Part shown: piece by piece, positions 1 through 7,990 of the stretch
Layout: every line of letters starts with the position of its first letter
Numbering within the stretch: position 1 is the stretch's first letter
Source of the DNA: Geobacter sp. UBA2189
GTDB taxonomy: Bacteria; Desulfobacterota; Desulfuromonadia; Geobacterales; Pseudopelobacteraceae
Direction: 5' to 3'
Assembly: GCA_002328035.1 (NCBI GenBank)
Contig: DCVL01000021.1
Coordinates: forward strand, 31,267-95,266
Length of the DNA: 64,000 bases
Position numbers and translations under genes: made by a program
The notes under the pieces: model-generated
Told to the model about the DNA's origin: nothing
The model's database searches: none
Seen by the model: only the letters and a program-made list of their open reading frames with translations

Positions 1-510
1 CCCAAAGAACGTTTTTAAAAGTGCGTTCTGTAGCTGTTTGGATTCAATTACGCCCAGTTCGGTTCCATTATGCTTTACTACCAAGCCGCCTTCAGGAGTG
101 AAAACGAGATCCAGCACATCACCTTTCAGAAAATCTCTGGTAAACAATGCACGTAAACGTTGAGCTTCAGCGCTTTTGCTAAAAAAACCTACATTTTTTA
201 CAAAACCTTCATTAATAGCCTCGGCGAATTTATCCTTAGGTATCCTGCTATGAAGGAAATTCAGTCTCAAAAGCTTTGTCCCCTGAACATTTATAACATC
301 CTTGGGACTTTTGGTTTTTTGGGTTAAATAGAGAGAACCTATATAAATCTTCCCAAACATCTTGGAACGCAGGCCAAAGCCGTTAAGCTGCAATGCCTGA
401 CCGTTTACTGTTGTTGAATTTTCAATCTGCACACCAAAGGCATTCAATCCAAAGGATGATGTCGGCATAGTCAATAAAACCATAAATAGTAGAATTATAA
501 GCTTCTTCAT
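1..510 (-). CDS. Chalcone isomerase-like exported protein, 3' end cut by window edge
   Basis: An open frame of 170 codons runs from an ATG at 510 to the window edge without a stop, so the C-terminus is missing. The start has an AGAAGG-type ribosome site about 9 nt upstream. Residues 1-21 form a signal peptide (MKKLIILLFMVLLTMPTSSFG). The mature part begins LNAFGVQIE and has the pattern of bacterial chalcone-isomerase-like proteins: a conserved GxxLxLNGxGxRxK-like stretch near residues 37-52, then IYIGSLYL and a run of charged residues ending in a typical ExK segment. In bacteria these are small periplasmic or outer-membrane-associated proteins of unknown role; they are not expected to act in flavonoid synthesis. 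Family assignment is fairly sure, function is not known. The upstream neighbour on this strand is a decayed receiver-domain gene. Confidence 0.8.
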   Translation of the reverse strand, partial: MKKLIILLFMVLLTMPTSSFGLNAFGVQIENSTTVNGQALQLNGFGLRSKMFGKIYIGSLYLTQKTKSPKDVINVQGTKLLRLNFLHSRIPKDKFAEAINEGFVKNVGFFSKSAEAQRLRALFTRDFLKGDVLDLVFTPEGGLVVKHNGTELGVIESKQLQNALLKTFFG

Positions 511-907
511 CTGTTGATTCCCTTCTCACTTTCCAAATAACTGATTGATATTAAGCCGTTTGTTCACCTGTTTTTTCTAGATGTTTGCAGTCTTTGGCAG
601 TTCAACTGCTGAGACTGAAGATTCCTGCACAATGGTCTTCTACCACTCCAAAACCATCAAGTACAGGTATTCACAAATCAGGAAAGGTGTCTGAAGGATG
701 GAGCTTGCAGAACAGTCCAAGACCCTCTCTACCATTACCGGCTTCAAAGATATAACAGCCAAGATCCTCAAAAAAGGCAGCTAAGCTACAGCGAAGATCA
801 ATCTCATCCCCTATAACAAGAATGTAAATCTTTATTCATAAACTCCCAGTTTATCCGCAGATATACAAAGTTAACAGACAAAGGGGAAAGGTCAGGCAAT
901 CGGAATC
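511..907. other. Intergenic stretch between the chalcone-isomerase-like gene and the roadblock gene
   Basis: No intact gene is visible in these 397 bases. They hold the receiver-domain pseudogene at 602-839. They also hold a 7-bp perfect inverted repeat (ATAAACT, 3-nt loop, AGTTTAT) at 838-854, which is AT-rich and lacks a U-run, so it is a poor terminator candidate. Confidence 0.7.
602..839 (-). pseudogene. Decayed response-regulator receiver domain
   Basis: Reading the minus strand from 829 to 602 gives 75 codons that align by eye with the first half of a CheY-like receiver. The opening IYILVIGDEIDLR matches the usual ILVVDDE.xLR start. It is followed by LAAFFEDLGCYIFEAGNGRE, then a segment PDL-stop-IPVLDGFGVVE that matches the phospho-acceptor loop DLRMPxxDG. 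The in-frame TGA at 671-673 sits where Arg is usual (a CGA to TGA change would produce it). The ATG at 837-839 joins this frame if one base near 830 is removed, giving MNKIYILVIGDE, so there is also a frameshift. The frame stops at 602 before the second half of the domain. Several consensus acidic residues are lost (VIGDE for VVDDE). This is a degraded copy; the parent family (for example sigma-B-type phosphatase regulators) is a guess. Confidence 0.7.
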
Positions 908-1681
908 TTAAATTCCCTCCCAACCAAATTTTCCGGTTCCTATCGGTACGGTTACCATAACTCTCTCGCCGGCTTTTATCTGTAGATGCTCTGCAGCCGC
1001 AAGGGTTATCATAACCACCCCGTCAAACAGGTTTTCCCTGTCATCTTCGATAACATGCAAAGGTGCAATAGTTTCTATGCCGTTTTTGGGGTTGGTAAGT
1101 GTAAATTTTTTGGAGGCACGCGCACTGTAATGACGCCAGATACTCCGGCAAGTCGCCCTGTTTACAGAAACCTGCTCCTCCATGGAATCCCAGAAAGTAC
1201 CTCCGCTTTTTTCAACGATCTGTACCTGAAGCAGCATCTTGCCATTTTCTATCTGCAAAGGCATAAATGTCCAACCTGTTCCGGACTTTAAAGGCGGAGT
1301 CATCTCCTGTGACTGCGCTGAAGCTGTCTGTGCAATAGGTTGTTGTGCAGGAAGTTTTTCAAGTTTTTTAGATGCAACATTAAGCGCGATTGAAAGCACC
1401 TGAAGATTAACAGCCGGTTCGCATAGGAGGATTATGGATCTTTCTCCGGCAGTCCTGAAGATCAGTTTGCCAAGCTCAAAACGTATTTCTGACTGTTTGA
1501 CCCCACCGGTTGCATCCTCAAGTCCGAACTGCTGCTCCATCAAAAGATTACCAACCCTTGAAAGCTGCGTATTGTCATACATATCCGGCATTGAACGTAT
1601 CAACAGTTGTCCTGAATCATCTGTAATCATTCCGCCGATCACACCCGGAGAGGTGACAATGCTTCTTAGTACAGTTTCCAT
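908..1681 (-). CDS. Roadblock/LC7-domain regulator with an unassigned C-terminal domain
   Basis: The protein has 257 residues. Residues 1-115 look like a roadblock/LC7 fold, the family that includes MglB and other regulators of Ras-like GTPases: PGVIGGMITDDSGQLL, a central amphipathic helix, then the strand pair FELGKLIFRTAGERSIILLCEP. A Pro/Gln-rich linker (about 113-132) follows. Residues 135-257 form a separate alpha/beta domain I do not recognise, ending GERVMVTVPIGTGKFGWEG. A GGGAGG ribosome site lies just upstream of the ATG. The gene begins 9 bases after the stop of the other roadblock gene (1691-2398), so the two are surely cotranscribed. No small GTPase gene is nearby. The roadblock call is reasonably sure; its partner is unknown. 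Confidence 0.7.
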   Translation of the reverse strand: METVLRSIVTSPGVIGGMITDDSGQLLIRSMPDMYDNTQLSRVGNLLMEQQFGLEDATGGVKQSEIRFELGKLIFRTAGERSIILLCEPAVNLQVLSIALNVASKKLEKLPAQQPIAQTASAQSQEMTPPLKSGTGWTFMPLQIENGKMLLQVQIVEKSGGTFWDSMEEQVSVNRATCRSIWRHYSARASKKFTLTNPKNGIETIAPLHVIEDDRENLFDGVVMITLAAAEHLQIKAGERVMVTVPIGTGKFGWEGI

Positions 1682-1690
1682 CTTGCCTCC

Positions 1691-2398
1691 CTAACCCTTG
1701 TTTGAGAGAGCCTGACGAATCTCAGCCTCTGCCGTTGCAACTTTAGCTTCACCGTTTAAACCTACAAACAGGTAGTTTTTAGCTCCTTCAAGGGCAATAA
1801 TATGCCCGCTGGTTCCCTGGATAATGGCTCCTTTGAAATCACCCAATCCAAGCTCATCTGATATCTGCGTTGATGTTGAGACCAGATAGCCACCCTGGGC
1901 TGCAACAGATTCAACATTATTCCCTATCGACTGCAATACCTTGCCTGATTTATCGGTAAATATCACATCTTGCAAACCTGATATGCCTGACAACCGTTCT
2001 TTCATCCCCCCCTCCTTTTTAACATGCGGTTCCTCTGACGGCGCAGATTCTTTTGCAATACCAGCCGCAATCTCATCCTGCATCCTTAAGACATCAAGCA
2101 GAAGAAACTGAAAACTCTCATGCAAGGTCTGCCTGGTGGTAGTAACCTTAGGTTCAGCCCTGAAACTCCCTCCACCCCATGCGAGAATCCTGGCAAAGGC
2201 ATCCTTACCTTCAAAGGCATTAAGCTGGGCATGCACGAGATCTCCATCACGAAAGAACAGGTGTCCCGATTTGTTGCCCTGCTCAACCACTATCCTGCCT
2301 GTAAATCTTCCCATTGATTTTATCTGAAGAAGATCTATCAGACTCATACCTGAAACTTCACCATCAAATCCCACTGGTTGCTGGACTGCGCCGTTCAT
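1691..2398 (-). CDS. DUF4388 (PATAN)-roadblock fusion protein
   Basis: The protein has 235 residues. Residues 12-115 have the DUF4388/PATAN signature: GEVSGMSLIDLLQIKSMGRF, then GHLFFRDGDLVHAQLNAFEG, then an aromatic-rich strand. This domain occurs widely in Geobacter and myxobacteria next to receiver domains and is thought to mediate interactions. Residues 135-235 look like a second roadblock domain: LSGISGLQDVIFTDKSGKVL, GGYLVSTSTQISDELGLGDF and a closing pair of strands. An AAGGAGA ribosome site precedes the ATG by 7 nt. A candidate promoter with a dyad lies at 2523-2550. It heads a two-gene unit with the 257-residue roadblock gene. The protein may sense or signal together with a GTPase encoded elsewhere; that is inference. 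Confidence 0.75.
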   Translation of the reverse strand: MNGAVQQPVGFDGEVSGMSLIDLLQIKSMGRFTGRIVVEQGNKSGHLFFRDGDLVHAQLNAFEGKDAFARILAWGGGSFRAEPKVTTTRQTLHESFQFLLLDVLRMQDEIAAGIAKESAPSEEPHVKKEGGMKERLSGISGLQDVIFTDKSGKVLQSIGNNVESVAAQGGYLVSTSTQISDELGLGDFKGAIIQGTSGHIIALEGAKNYLFVGLNGEAKVATAEAEIRQALSNKG

Positions 2399-2522
2399 GG
2401 CACTCTCCTTTAAGGCTTTGATATCAAAAGCAACAACTGTTTAAGTCATTTGATAAACATCTATCACCCTGTTTTTAGTAGATTAATCAGATAATTAAAA
2501 TATTCAAAGTCTTGCATCTCCC

Positions 2523-2550
2523 AGTTTACATAAAACATCGTTTATGTCAA
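2523..2550 (-). promoter_or_regulatory. Candidate minus-strand promoter overlapped by a dyad
   Basis: On the minus strand TTGACA (2545-2550) is followed after 16 bases by TAAACT (2523-2528), a plausible sigma-70-type promoter for the roadblock pair. A perfect inverted repeat ACATAAA / TTTATGT (2528-2534 and 2541-2547, 6-nt spacer) fills the space between the two hexamers, so a protein bound there would be expected to block transcription. The promoter call rests only on hexamer matches. Confidence 0.4.
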
Positions 2551-2554
2551 TCGT

Positions 2555-2586
2555 GCAAATAGATATTGTCATTAGCAAATAGATAT
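2555..2586 (+). repeat. Pair of 12-bp direct repeats upstream of the dnaE promoter
   Basis: GCAAATAGATAT occurs at 2555-2566 and again at 2575-2586, exactly 20 bp apart, which is about two helical turns. The second copy ends 20 bp before the TTGACA of the candidate dnaE promoter. Same-face spacing suggests a binding site for a regulator, but no family is recognised. Confidence 0.45.
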
Positions 2587-2606
2587 ACAGCGTTAAAAGG
2601 CAGAGA

Positions 2607-2636
2607 TTGACACCATGTAGCGCTATCAGGCATACT
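2607..2636 (+). promoter_or_regulatory. dnaE: Candidate sigma-70 promoter for dnaE
   Basis: TTGACA (2607-2612) is followed after 18 bases by CATACT (2631-2636), which matches TATAAT at four of six positions. Transcription would start near 2643, leaving a leader of about 28 nt before the dnaE start at 2671. It lies in a gap between divergent genes. Confidence 0.5.
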
Positions 2637-2670
2637 TGGCGGGCTATGGCTGGATATGGAGGCTTTGTTG

Positions 2671-5600
2671 ATGGAACCACTTGATAAGATTGAAAATATT
2701 TCTCCTTTTGTTCACCTGCACCTGCACACTCAATACTCGCTTCTTGATGGCGCAATCCGAATAGAAGAACTTATTGATAAGGCAAAAAAATATCAGATGC
2801 CCGCTGTTGCCATTACGGATCACGGAAACATGTTTGGCGCTGTGGAGTTCTACACAAAATGCAAGAAGGCAGGGATAAAGCCAATTATTGGCTGCGAACT
2901 GTACATAGCCCCTGATTCCCGTTTTTCAAAGGATGCAAAAGGGATATCTGATGCGGCATATCATATTCTACTGCTTTGCCAGAACCTTGAAGGATACAGA
3001 AACCTCTCCTACCTTACATCTGCCGGCTACAAGGAAGGATTCTATTACCGTCCACGGATTGACAGAGAACTTCTTGAAAAACATTCTGATGGACTTATAG
3101 CACTTTCTGCCTGCCTTAAAGGTGAGCTGCCTATGCAGTGCAATCGAGGCATGACGAAGGAAGCAATGGATACCGCTCGCTGGTACAGCAAAATTTTCCC
3201 TGATCGCTATTATATTGAGATCCAGGAGAACGGAATCCATGAACAGAATACAGTAAACAGACAATTAATTGAGATAGCATCAGAACTTAACCTTCCGCTT
3301 GTAGCAACTAACGACTGCCACTACCTGAACCGTGAGGATGCAAAGGCTCACGAGGTGCTGCTCTGCATACAGACCGGCAAAACCATGTCAGATCCGACCC
3401 ATATGAAGTTCTCAACTGACGAGTTCTACGTAAAAACACCGGAAGAGATGACTAAAGCCTTTCATTACGCACCTGAATCGGTAAGCAACACAGTAGCTAT
3501 CGCTGAACTCTGCAATATTGAATTGCCTCTGGAGCAGGAATATTATTTCCCCCATTTTGAACCTCCTACAGGCAAAACACATGATGATATGCTGGAGGAG
3601 GAGGCGGTAAGTGGACTTAATGAACGTTTAAAGACCATCAGATTGAAATATCCTGACATGACTCCCAGCCAGGAACAGGCCTACCATGAACGTCTCAAGA
3701 TAGAACTTGACTGTATCAAAGCGATGAAGTTCCCAGCCTATTTCCTGATAGTTGCAGATTTTATTAACTGGGCAAAGAAGCAGGGCATACCTGTTGGCCC
3801 AGGCCGTGGCTCTGCTGCTGGTTCATTGGTTGCCTACGCTATCCGGATTACGGATCTTGATCCACTGCCCTACAACCTGCTGTTTGAGCGTTTTCTGAAT
3901 CCTGAGCGGATATCCATGCCTGATATTGACGTGGACTTCTGTCAGGAGCAGCGGGAAAAGGTTATAGATTATGTAGTTCAGAAGTACGGAAGGGAAAGGG
4001 TCTGCCAGATAATAACCTTTGGAACAATGAAGGCAAAAGCAGTTGTAAGAGATGTCGGACGAGCCCTGGATATGCCTTACGGCGATGTGGACAGAATAGC
4101 CAAGCTTATACCGGATGACCTTAAGATAACCATTGAAAAGGCAATAAAGCAGGAACCTCAGCTAAAACAGATGGCCGATAACGACCCTAAAGTAGCACAG
4201 CTTCTTGAAATGGCCAACTCACTGGAGGGACTTGCACGACATGCAGGAACCCACGCCGCAGGCGTTGTGGTTGCTCCGGATCAGCTGGAAGAGTACCTTC
4301 CGGTTTACAAGGATCAAAAGACAGGTGGCATTAACACCCAATATTCAATGAAGTATGTTGAAAAAGTTGGGCTTGTTAAGTTTGACTTTCTTGGACTGAA
4401 AAACCTTACGGTAATTCAGAATGCAGTTCTGATGGTCCGGCACGGTAAGGATCCTGAATTTGATATAACCACTCTGCGTGATGACGACAAGGAAAGCTAC
4501 GATCTTATAACTGCAGGCAACACAACAGGGATATTCCAGCTTGAATCAAGCGGAATGAAAGAGATGCTTACAAAGCTTAAACCTTCTTGTTTTGAAGATG
4601 TAATCGCAGCGTGCGCCCTTTACCGTCCCGGCCCTCTTGGGAGTGGCATGGTTGATGACTTTATTGAGCGCAAGCATGGACGTAAGAAGGTGGTTTATGA
4701 CCTGCCACAGCTGGAGCCGATACTTAAAGACACCTACGGGGTAATTGTCTATCAGGAACAGGTTATGCAGATAGCCCGTTCTCTGGCAGGCTACTCTCTG
4801 GGACAGGCAGATCTCCTGCGCCGAGCCATGGGTAAAAAAGATGACAAGGAGATGGCGCGCCAGAAGGGTCAGTTTCTCGAAGGAGCCCAATCGCTGGGAA
4901 TTGATCTGAAAAAAGCTGAAGGCATCTTCGATCTGATGGCTAAATTTGCCGAGTATGGTTTCAACAAATCACATTCGGCTGCATATGCTCTGATAGCCTA
5001 TCAGACCGCTTTTCTTAAGGCTCACTACCCTGTTGAATTTATGGCTGCTCTCCTGTCATGCGACATGGACAGCACCGATAAGGTGCTAAAAAGTATAAGT
5101 GACTGCCGTGAGCAGGGGATTGAGGTACTGCCACCTGACATAAACAGTTCAGGCCAATCCTTTACAGTGGTGGGTAACTCAATGCGTTTTGGTCTCGGGG
5201 CTGTGAAGGGAGTAGGTTCAGGGGCTGTAGAGTCGATCCTTGAGGCTCGGAAAGATGGAACTTTTATCGATCTGTACGACTTTTGCGAACGGGTAGATCT
5301 TCGTCGGGTAAACAAGCGTGTGATAGAGGCACTGATAAAATGTGGCGCGTTTGATTCCATTCATAAATTCCGCGCTCCACTTATAGCCGCGCTTGATGAT
5401 GTAACCTCTGCCGGACAACGGTTTCAGGAAGAAAGAGATAGCGCTCAGGTATCACTTTTTGGAGATATGCCTGCCGTAAACAGGAACGGCACCCCACGTA
5501 AACTACCAGATATTGATGAATGGCACGACAAAGAAAAGCTGGGATATGAAAAGGAGGCTCTCGGTTTTCTGATAACAGGACATCCTCTTGACAGGTATGC

Positions 5601-6210
5601 AAGAGATATCAAGCAGATGACAAGCTCAGAGATATCACACCTGCCGGAACTGCCCGATGGTAGCGAGGTGCGCATTTGCGGCATTGTGACTGCCCTCAAG
5701 GAAATAGTTACAAAAAAAGGGGATCGAATGGGTTTTGTAACCATTGAAGATCTTACCGGGCAGGTGGAAGTAACCGTTTTTTCAGATATGTATATCCAGG
5801 CTGCCTCCATTCTCAAGTCAGATGATCCACTCTTGATTAACGGCAAACTCGAAAAAGGTGAAAAAGGCTGCAAAGTTCTGGTTATGAAGCCTCAGGAGGG
5901 GAATGGAAGAAAATTCCACCAAACTTCTGTAAACGGCAGCATAAAACTGTTGCAGGAAGCACAGGAGCAGCAAACCTCACGTATAAGCCTTACTTTATGC
6001 CTCCCTGAACTTTCAATCGAACAGCTTGCCCCTATCAGGCAATTACTGGAAAATCACCCTGGCAATCTGCCAGTGTTACTACAGCTTGAAATCCCAAACC
6101 GCAGCCGCACCACCATCAAACTGCCTGAATATCTTAAAGTGGCGGCAAGTGATGAATTTAGAGTAGCGGTAGAACGATGTGTCGGTTATAATGCCGCCGT
6201 TTTTGAATGA
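2671..6210 (+). CDS. dnaE: DNA polymerase III alpha subunit
   Basis: This is the catalytic subunit of the replicative polymerase, 1179 residues from the chosen start. An ATG also exists at 2656, but the GGAGG at 2658-2662 lies inside it and sits 8 nt before the ATG at 2671, so 2671 is the likely start. Domains in order: an N-terminal PHP domain (HLHLHTQYS near residue 15, AITDHGN near 50), the polymerase palm with GPGRGSAAGS near 376 and PDIDVDF near 418, which carries two catalytic Asp, then the tandem HhH region, and a C-terminal OB-fold near 995-1085 (ICGIVTALKEIVTKKG). Length and order match the DnaE1 family. accA follows 51 bp downstream on the same strand, an arrangement common in proteobacteria. 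Confidence 0.98.
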   Translation: MEPLDKIENISPFVHLHLHTQYSLLDGAIRIEELIDKAKKYQMPAVAITDHGNMFGAVEFYTKCKKAGIKPIIGCELYIAPDSRFSKDAKGISDAAYHILLLCQNLEGYRNLSYLTSAGYKEGFYYRPRIDRELLEKHSDGLIALSACLKGELPMQCNRGMTKEAMDTARWYSKIFPDRYYIEIQENGIHEQNTVNRQLIEIASELNLPLVATNDCHYLNREDAKAHEVLLCIQTGKTMSDPTHMKFSTDEFYVKTPEEMTKAFHYAPESVSNTVAIAELCNIELPLEQEYYFPHFEPPTGKTHDDMLEEEAVSGLNERLKTIRLKYPDMTPSQEQAYHERLKIELDCIKAMKFPAYFLIVADFINWAKKQGIPVGPGRGSAAGSLVAYAIRITDLDPLPYNLLFERFLNPERISMPDIDVDFCQEQREKVIDYVVQKYGRERVCQIITFGTMKAKAVVRDVGRALDMPYGDVDRIAKLIPDDLKITIEKAIKQEPQLKQMADNDPKVAQLLEMANSLEGLARHAGTHAAGVVVAPDQLEEYLPVYKDQKTGGINTQYSMKYVEKVGLVKFDFLGLKNLTVIQNAVLMVRHGKDPEFDITTLRDDDKESYDLITAGNTTGIFQLESSGMKEMLTKLKPSCFEDVIAACALYRPGPLGSGMVDDFIERKHGRKKVVYDLPQLEPILKDTYGVIVYQEQVMQIARSLAGYSLGQADLLRRAMGKKDDKEMARQKGQFLEGAQSLGIDLKKAEGIFDLMAKFAEYGFNKSHSAAYALIAYQTAFLKAHYPVEFMAALLSCDMDSTDKVLKSISDCREQGIEVLPPDINSSGQSFTVVGNSMRFGLGAVKGVGSGAVESILEARKDGTFIDLYDFCERVDLRRVNKRVIEALIKCGAFDSIHKFRAPLIAALDDVTSAGQRFQEERDSAQVSLFGDMPAVNRNGTPRKLPDIDEWHDKEKLGYEKEALGFLITGHPLDRYARDIKQMTSSEISHLPELPDGSEVRICGIVTALKEIVTKKGDRMGFVTIEDLTGQVEVTVFSDMYIQAASILKSDDPLLINGKLEKGEKGCKVLVMKPQEGNGRKFHQTSVNGSIKLLQEAQEQQTSRISLTLCLPELSIEQLAPIRQLLENHPGNLPVLLQLEIPNRSRTTIKLPEYLKVAASDEFRVAVERCVGYNAAVFE

Positions 6211-6261
6211 GACCTAATCAGAACTTACTCAATATGTTAATACAAGACTGGAGATAACAGT

Positions 6262-7212
6262 ATGGCAGGAACCGTTTATATGGAATTTGAAAAACCGATT
6301 GCAGAGCTTGAAAAGAAGATAGGAGAGTTGCGTTCTCTGGGTAACAACGACCTGAAAACAGAGATTGACGCACTGGAAAAGCGTGTAGAACTTAAACGCC
6401 AGGAGATCTTTGAAAATCTTTCAAGATGGCAAAAGGCTCAGGTTGCCCGCCACATAAACCGCCCGTTCACCCTTGACTACATCAAACAGCTCTTTACTGA
6501 TTTTAACGAACTGCACGGTGATCGCAATTACGGTGATGATCATGCAATTGTAGGCGGACTTGCCCGTCTGGATGGACAGCCTGTAATGATTGTAGGACAT
6601 CAGAAAGGACGGGACACAAAAGAAAAGGTGTTCCGCAACTTCGGGATGCCAAACCCTGAAGGATATCGAAAGGCGTTACGTCTTTTCAAAATGGCTGAAC
6701 AGTTTGGTCTTCCAATTATTACCTTTGTCGACACCCCCGGGGCATATCCAGGAATTGGAGCCGAAGAGCGTGGCCAGGCAGAGGCAATAGCACGTAATCT
6801 GCGCGAGATGTCAGAGCTTAAAGTACCTGTAATCGTTTGTATAACCGGTGAAGGCGGTTCTGGTGGCGCGCTTGCCATTGCTGTAGGGAACCGTGTGCTG
6901 ATGCTGGAGCATTCAGTATATGCCGTAATCTCTCCAGAAGGTTGCGCCGCGATCCTCTGGTCTGACGGAACAAAAGGGGCGCAGGCTGCAGAGGCATTAA
7001 AACCTGCGGCTCAGGATATCATAAAGTTAGGCGTTATTGATGAGATCGTCCATGAACCGGTTGGTGGCGCTCACCGTGACCATGAAGCAACCATTCAGGC
7101 AATGGGTTCTGCCATTAGACGGCATCTGGCTGAACTGAAAGAGATGTCTCCGGAACAGCTTGTTGAAGACCGATATCAGAAATTCCGCGCCATGACACAA
7201 ATGGCAGATTAA
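6262..7212 (+). CDS. accA: Acetyl-CoA carboxylase carboxyltransferase subunit alpha
   Basis: The protein of 316 residues is the alpha half of the carboxyltransferase that moves CO2 from biotin-BCCP to acetyl-CoA, the first step of fatty acid synthesis; it pairs with AccD encoded elsewhere. It shows the family features: an N-terminal helical segment (MEFEKPIAELEKKIGEL), RPFTLDYI near residue 70, the oxyanion/CoA region TFVDTPGAYPG near 160, GEGGSGGALAI near 198 and SPEGCAAILW near 222. The ATG at 6262 has a GGAGA ribosome site 7 nt upstream; a second ATG at residue 7 is possible but less well placed. It follows dnaE closely, and a strong bidirectional hairpin terminates it. Confidence 0.97.
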   Translation: MAGTVYMEFEKPIAELEKKIGELRSLGNNDLKTEIDALEKRVELKRQEIFENLSRWQKAQVARHINRPFTLDYIKQLFTDFNELHGDRNYGDDHAIVGGLARLDGQPVMIVGHQKGRDTKEKVFRNFGMPNPEGYRKALRLFKMAEQFGLPIITFVDTPGAYPGIGAEERGQAEAIARNLREMSELKVPVIVCITGEGGSGGALAIAVGNRVLMLEHSVYAVISPEGCAAILWSDGTKGAQAAEALKPAAQDIIKLGVIDEIVHEPVGGAHRDHEATIQAMGSAIRRHLAELKEMSPEQLVEDRYQKFRAMTQMAD

Positions 7213-7227
7213 CAAATACTTCATAAT

Positions 7228-7252
7228 AAAGGGCGTCAATTTGACGCCCTTT
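7228..7252. terminator. Bidirectional rho-independent terminator between accA and the trmN6-like gene
   Basis: AAAGGGCGTCAA (7228-7239) and TTGACGCCCTTT (7241-7252) are perfect complements, with a U-rich stretch on the plus side. The hairpin sits between the stop of accA and the convergent stop at 7253, so it serves both strands and also ends the long glycan operon. Confidence 0.85.
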
Positions 7253-7990
7253 CTATTCTCCCAGAATCTTTCTTACCTCTTCCGTATAACTATTCTCATT
7301 CCTCCTTACAACCAGCGGCGGCATAACCTGCAAGGCGCTGTTTTTACTATCTTTTACCATCTCTACAAGAAACAGCTTTGCCGAAAATTCCGGCAAACCA
7401 TGAACCGTCCGCAGACGCAGGACAGCCAGCTTCTGCCTTACAGCCTCAACCATCAGGTCAGAAAGACGGTCAATATGATATACCATGCAGATCCGGCCTG
7501 AAGGTTTAACAAGATATTTTGCTACATCAAGGAAATCGGCAAGTTTTGCGGTTGTCTCATGCCTGCCGGCAAGTCTGCCCGGATCCGGATTAAGCCTTCC
7601 CATACCCGGCTTTCTGTACGGAGGATTGCTAACCACAAGATCACAGGATGAAACGGGGAGATGAGACTTAAGGTTTAAGATATCATCATTAATGACCCTT
7701 AAACGGCTGCCCAATCCGTTTAAGCGAGCGTTTTCTTCTGCAAGCAGCGACATTCCAGAATCCTGCTCAACTGCAACAACTTCAGCATCAGGCAGCATAG
7801 CAGCCATAATCAGCGCAATCACGCCGCATCCGGTTCCAAGGTCGGCTACCTTCTTTTCATCTTTCAAAGCGGTGAAGTCAGACAACAATACAGGATCAAT
7901 CGTAAAACGGTAGCCCTCCCTGGGTTGCAACAGAGTCAGGCCGAACCGTTTCAGCTCGTCCCAGGTATACAGGGATGGGTCAAGAGACAT
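7253..7990 (-). CDS. trmN6: tRNA1(Val) N6-adenine methyltransferase-like protein (TrmN6/YfiC family)
   Basis: The 245-residue protein is a class I SAM-dependent methyltransferase. Motif I is VADLGTGCGVIAL (residues 48-60), the acidic end of strand 2 is AVEQD, and the N6-adenine catalytic motif NPPY is at 122-125, followed by RKPGMGRLNPD. The N-terminal LLQPREGYRFTIDPVLLSDF is the pattern of the TrmN6/YfiC family, which methylates A37 of tRNA-Val in E. coli. It overlaps the YfhO-like gene upstream by 11 bases, so it is the last cistron of the glycan operon although its role is unrelated. Exact substrate is inferred from family. Confidence 0.85.
   Translation of the reverse strand: MSLDPSLYTWDELKRFGLTLLQPREGYRFTIDPVLLSDFTALKDEKKVADLGTGCGVIALIMAAMLPDAEVVAVEQDSGMSLLAEENARLNGLGSRLRVINDDILNLKSHLPVSSCDLVVSNPPYRKPGMGRLNPDPGRLAGRHETTAKLADFLDVAKYLVKPSGRICMVYHIDRLSDLMVEAVRQKLAVLRLRTVHGLPEFSAKLFLVEMVKDSKNSALQVMPPLVVRRNENSYTEEVRKILGE

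Noticed and set aside
838..854. Inverted repeat ATAAACT/AGTTTAT as terminator of the roadblock genes
   Set aside because: AT-only stem and no U-run; it overlaps the start of the receiver pseudogene and is probably chance.
2656..2670. Upstream ATG of dnaE as start
   Set aside because: It coincides with the GGAGG ribosome site that serves the ATG at 2671.
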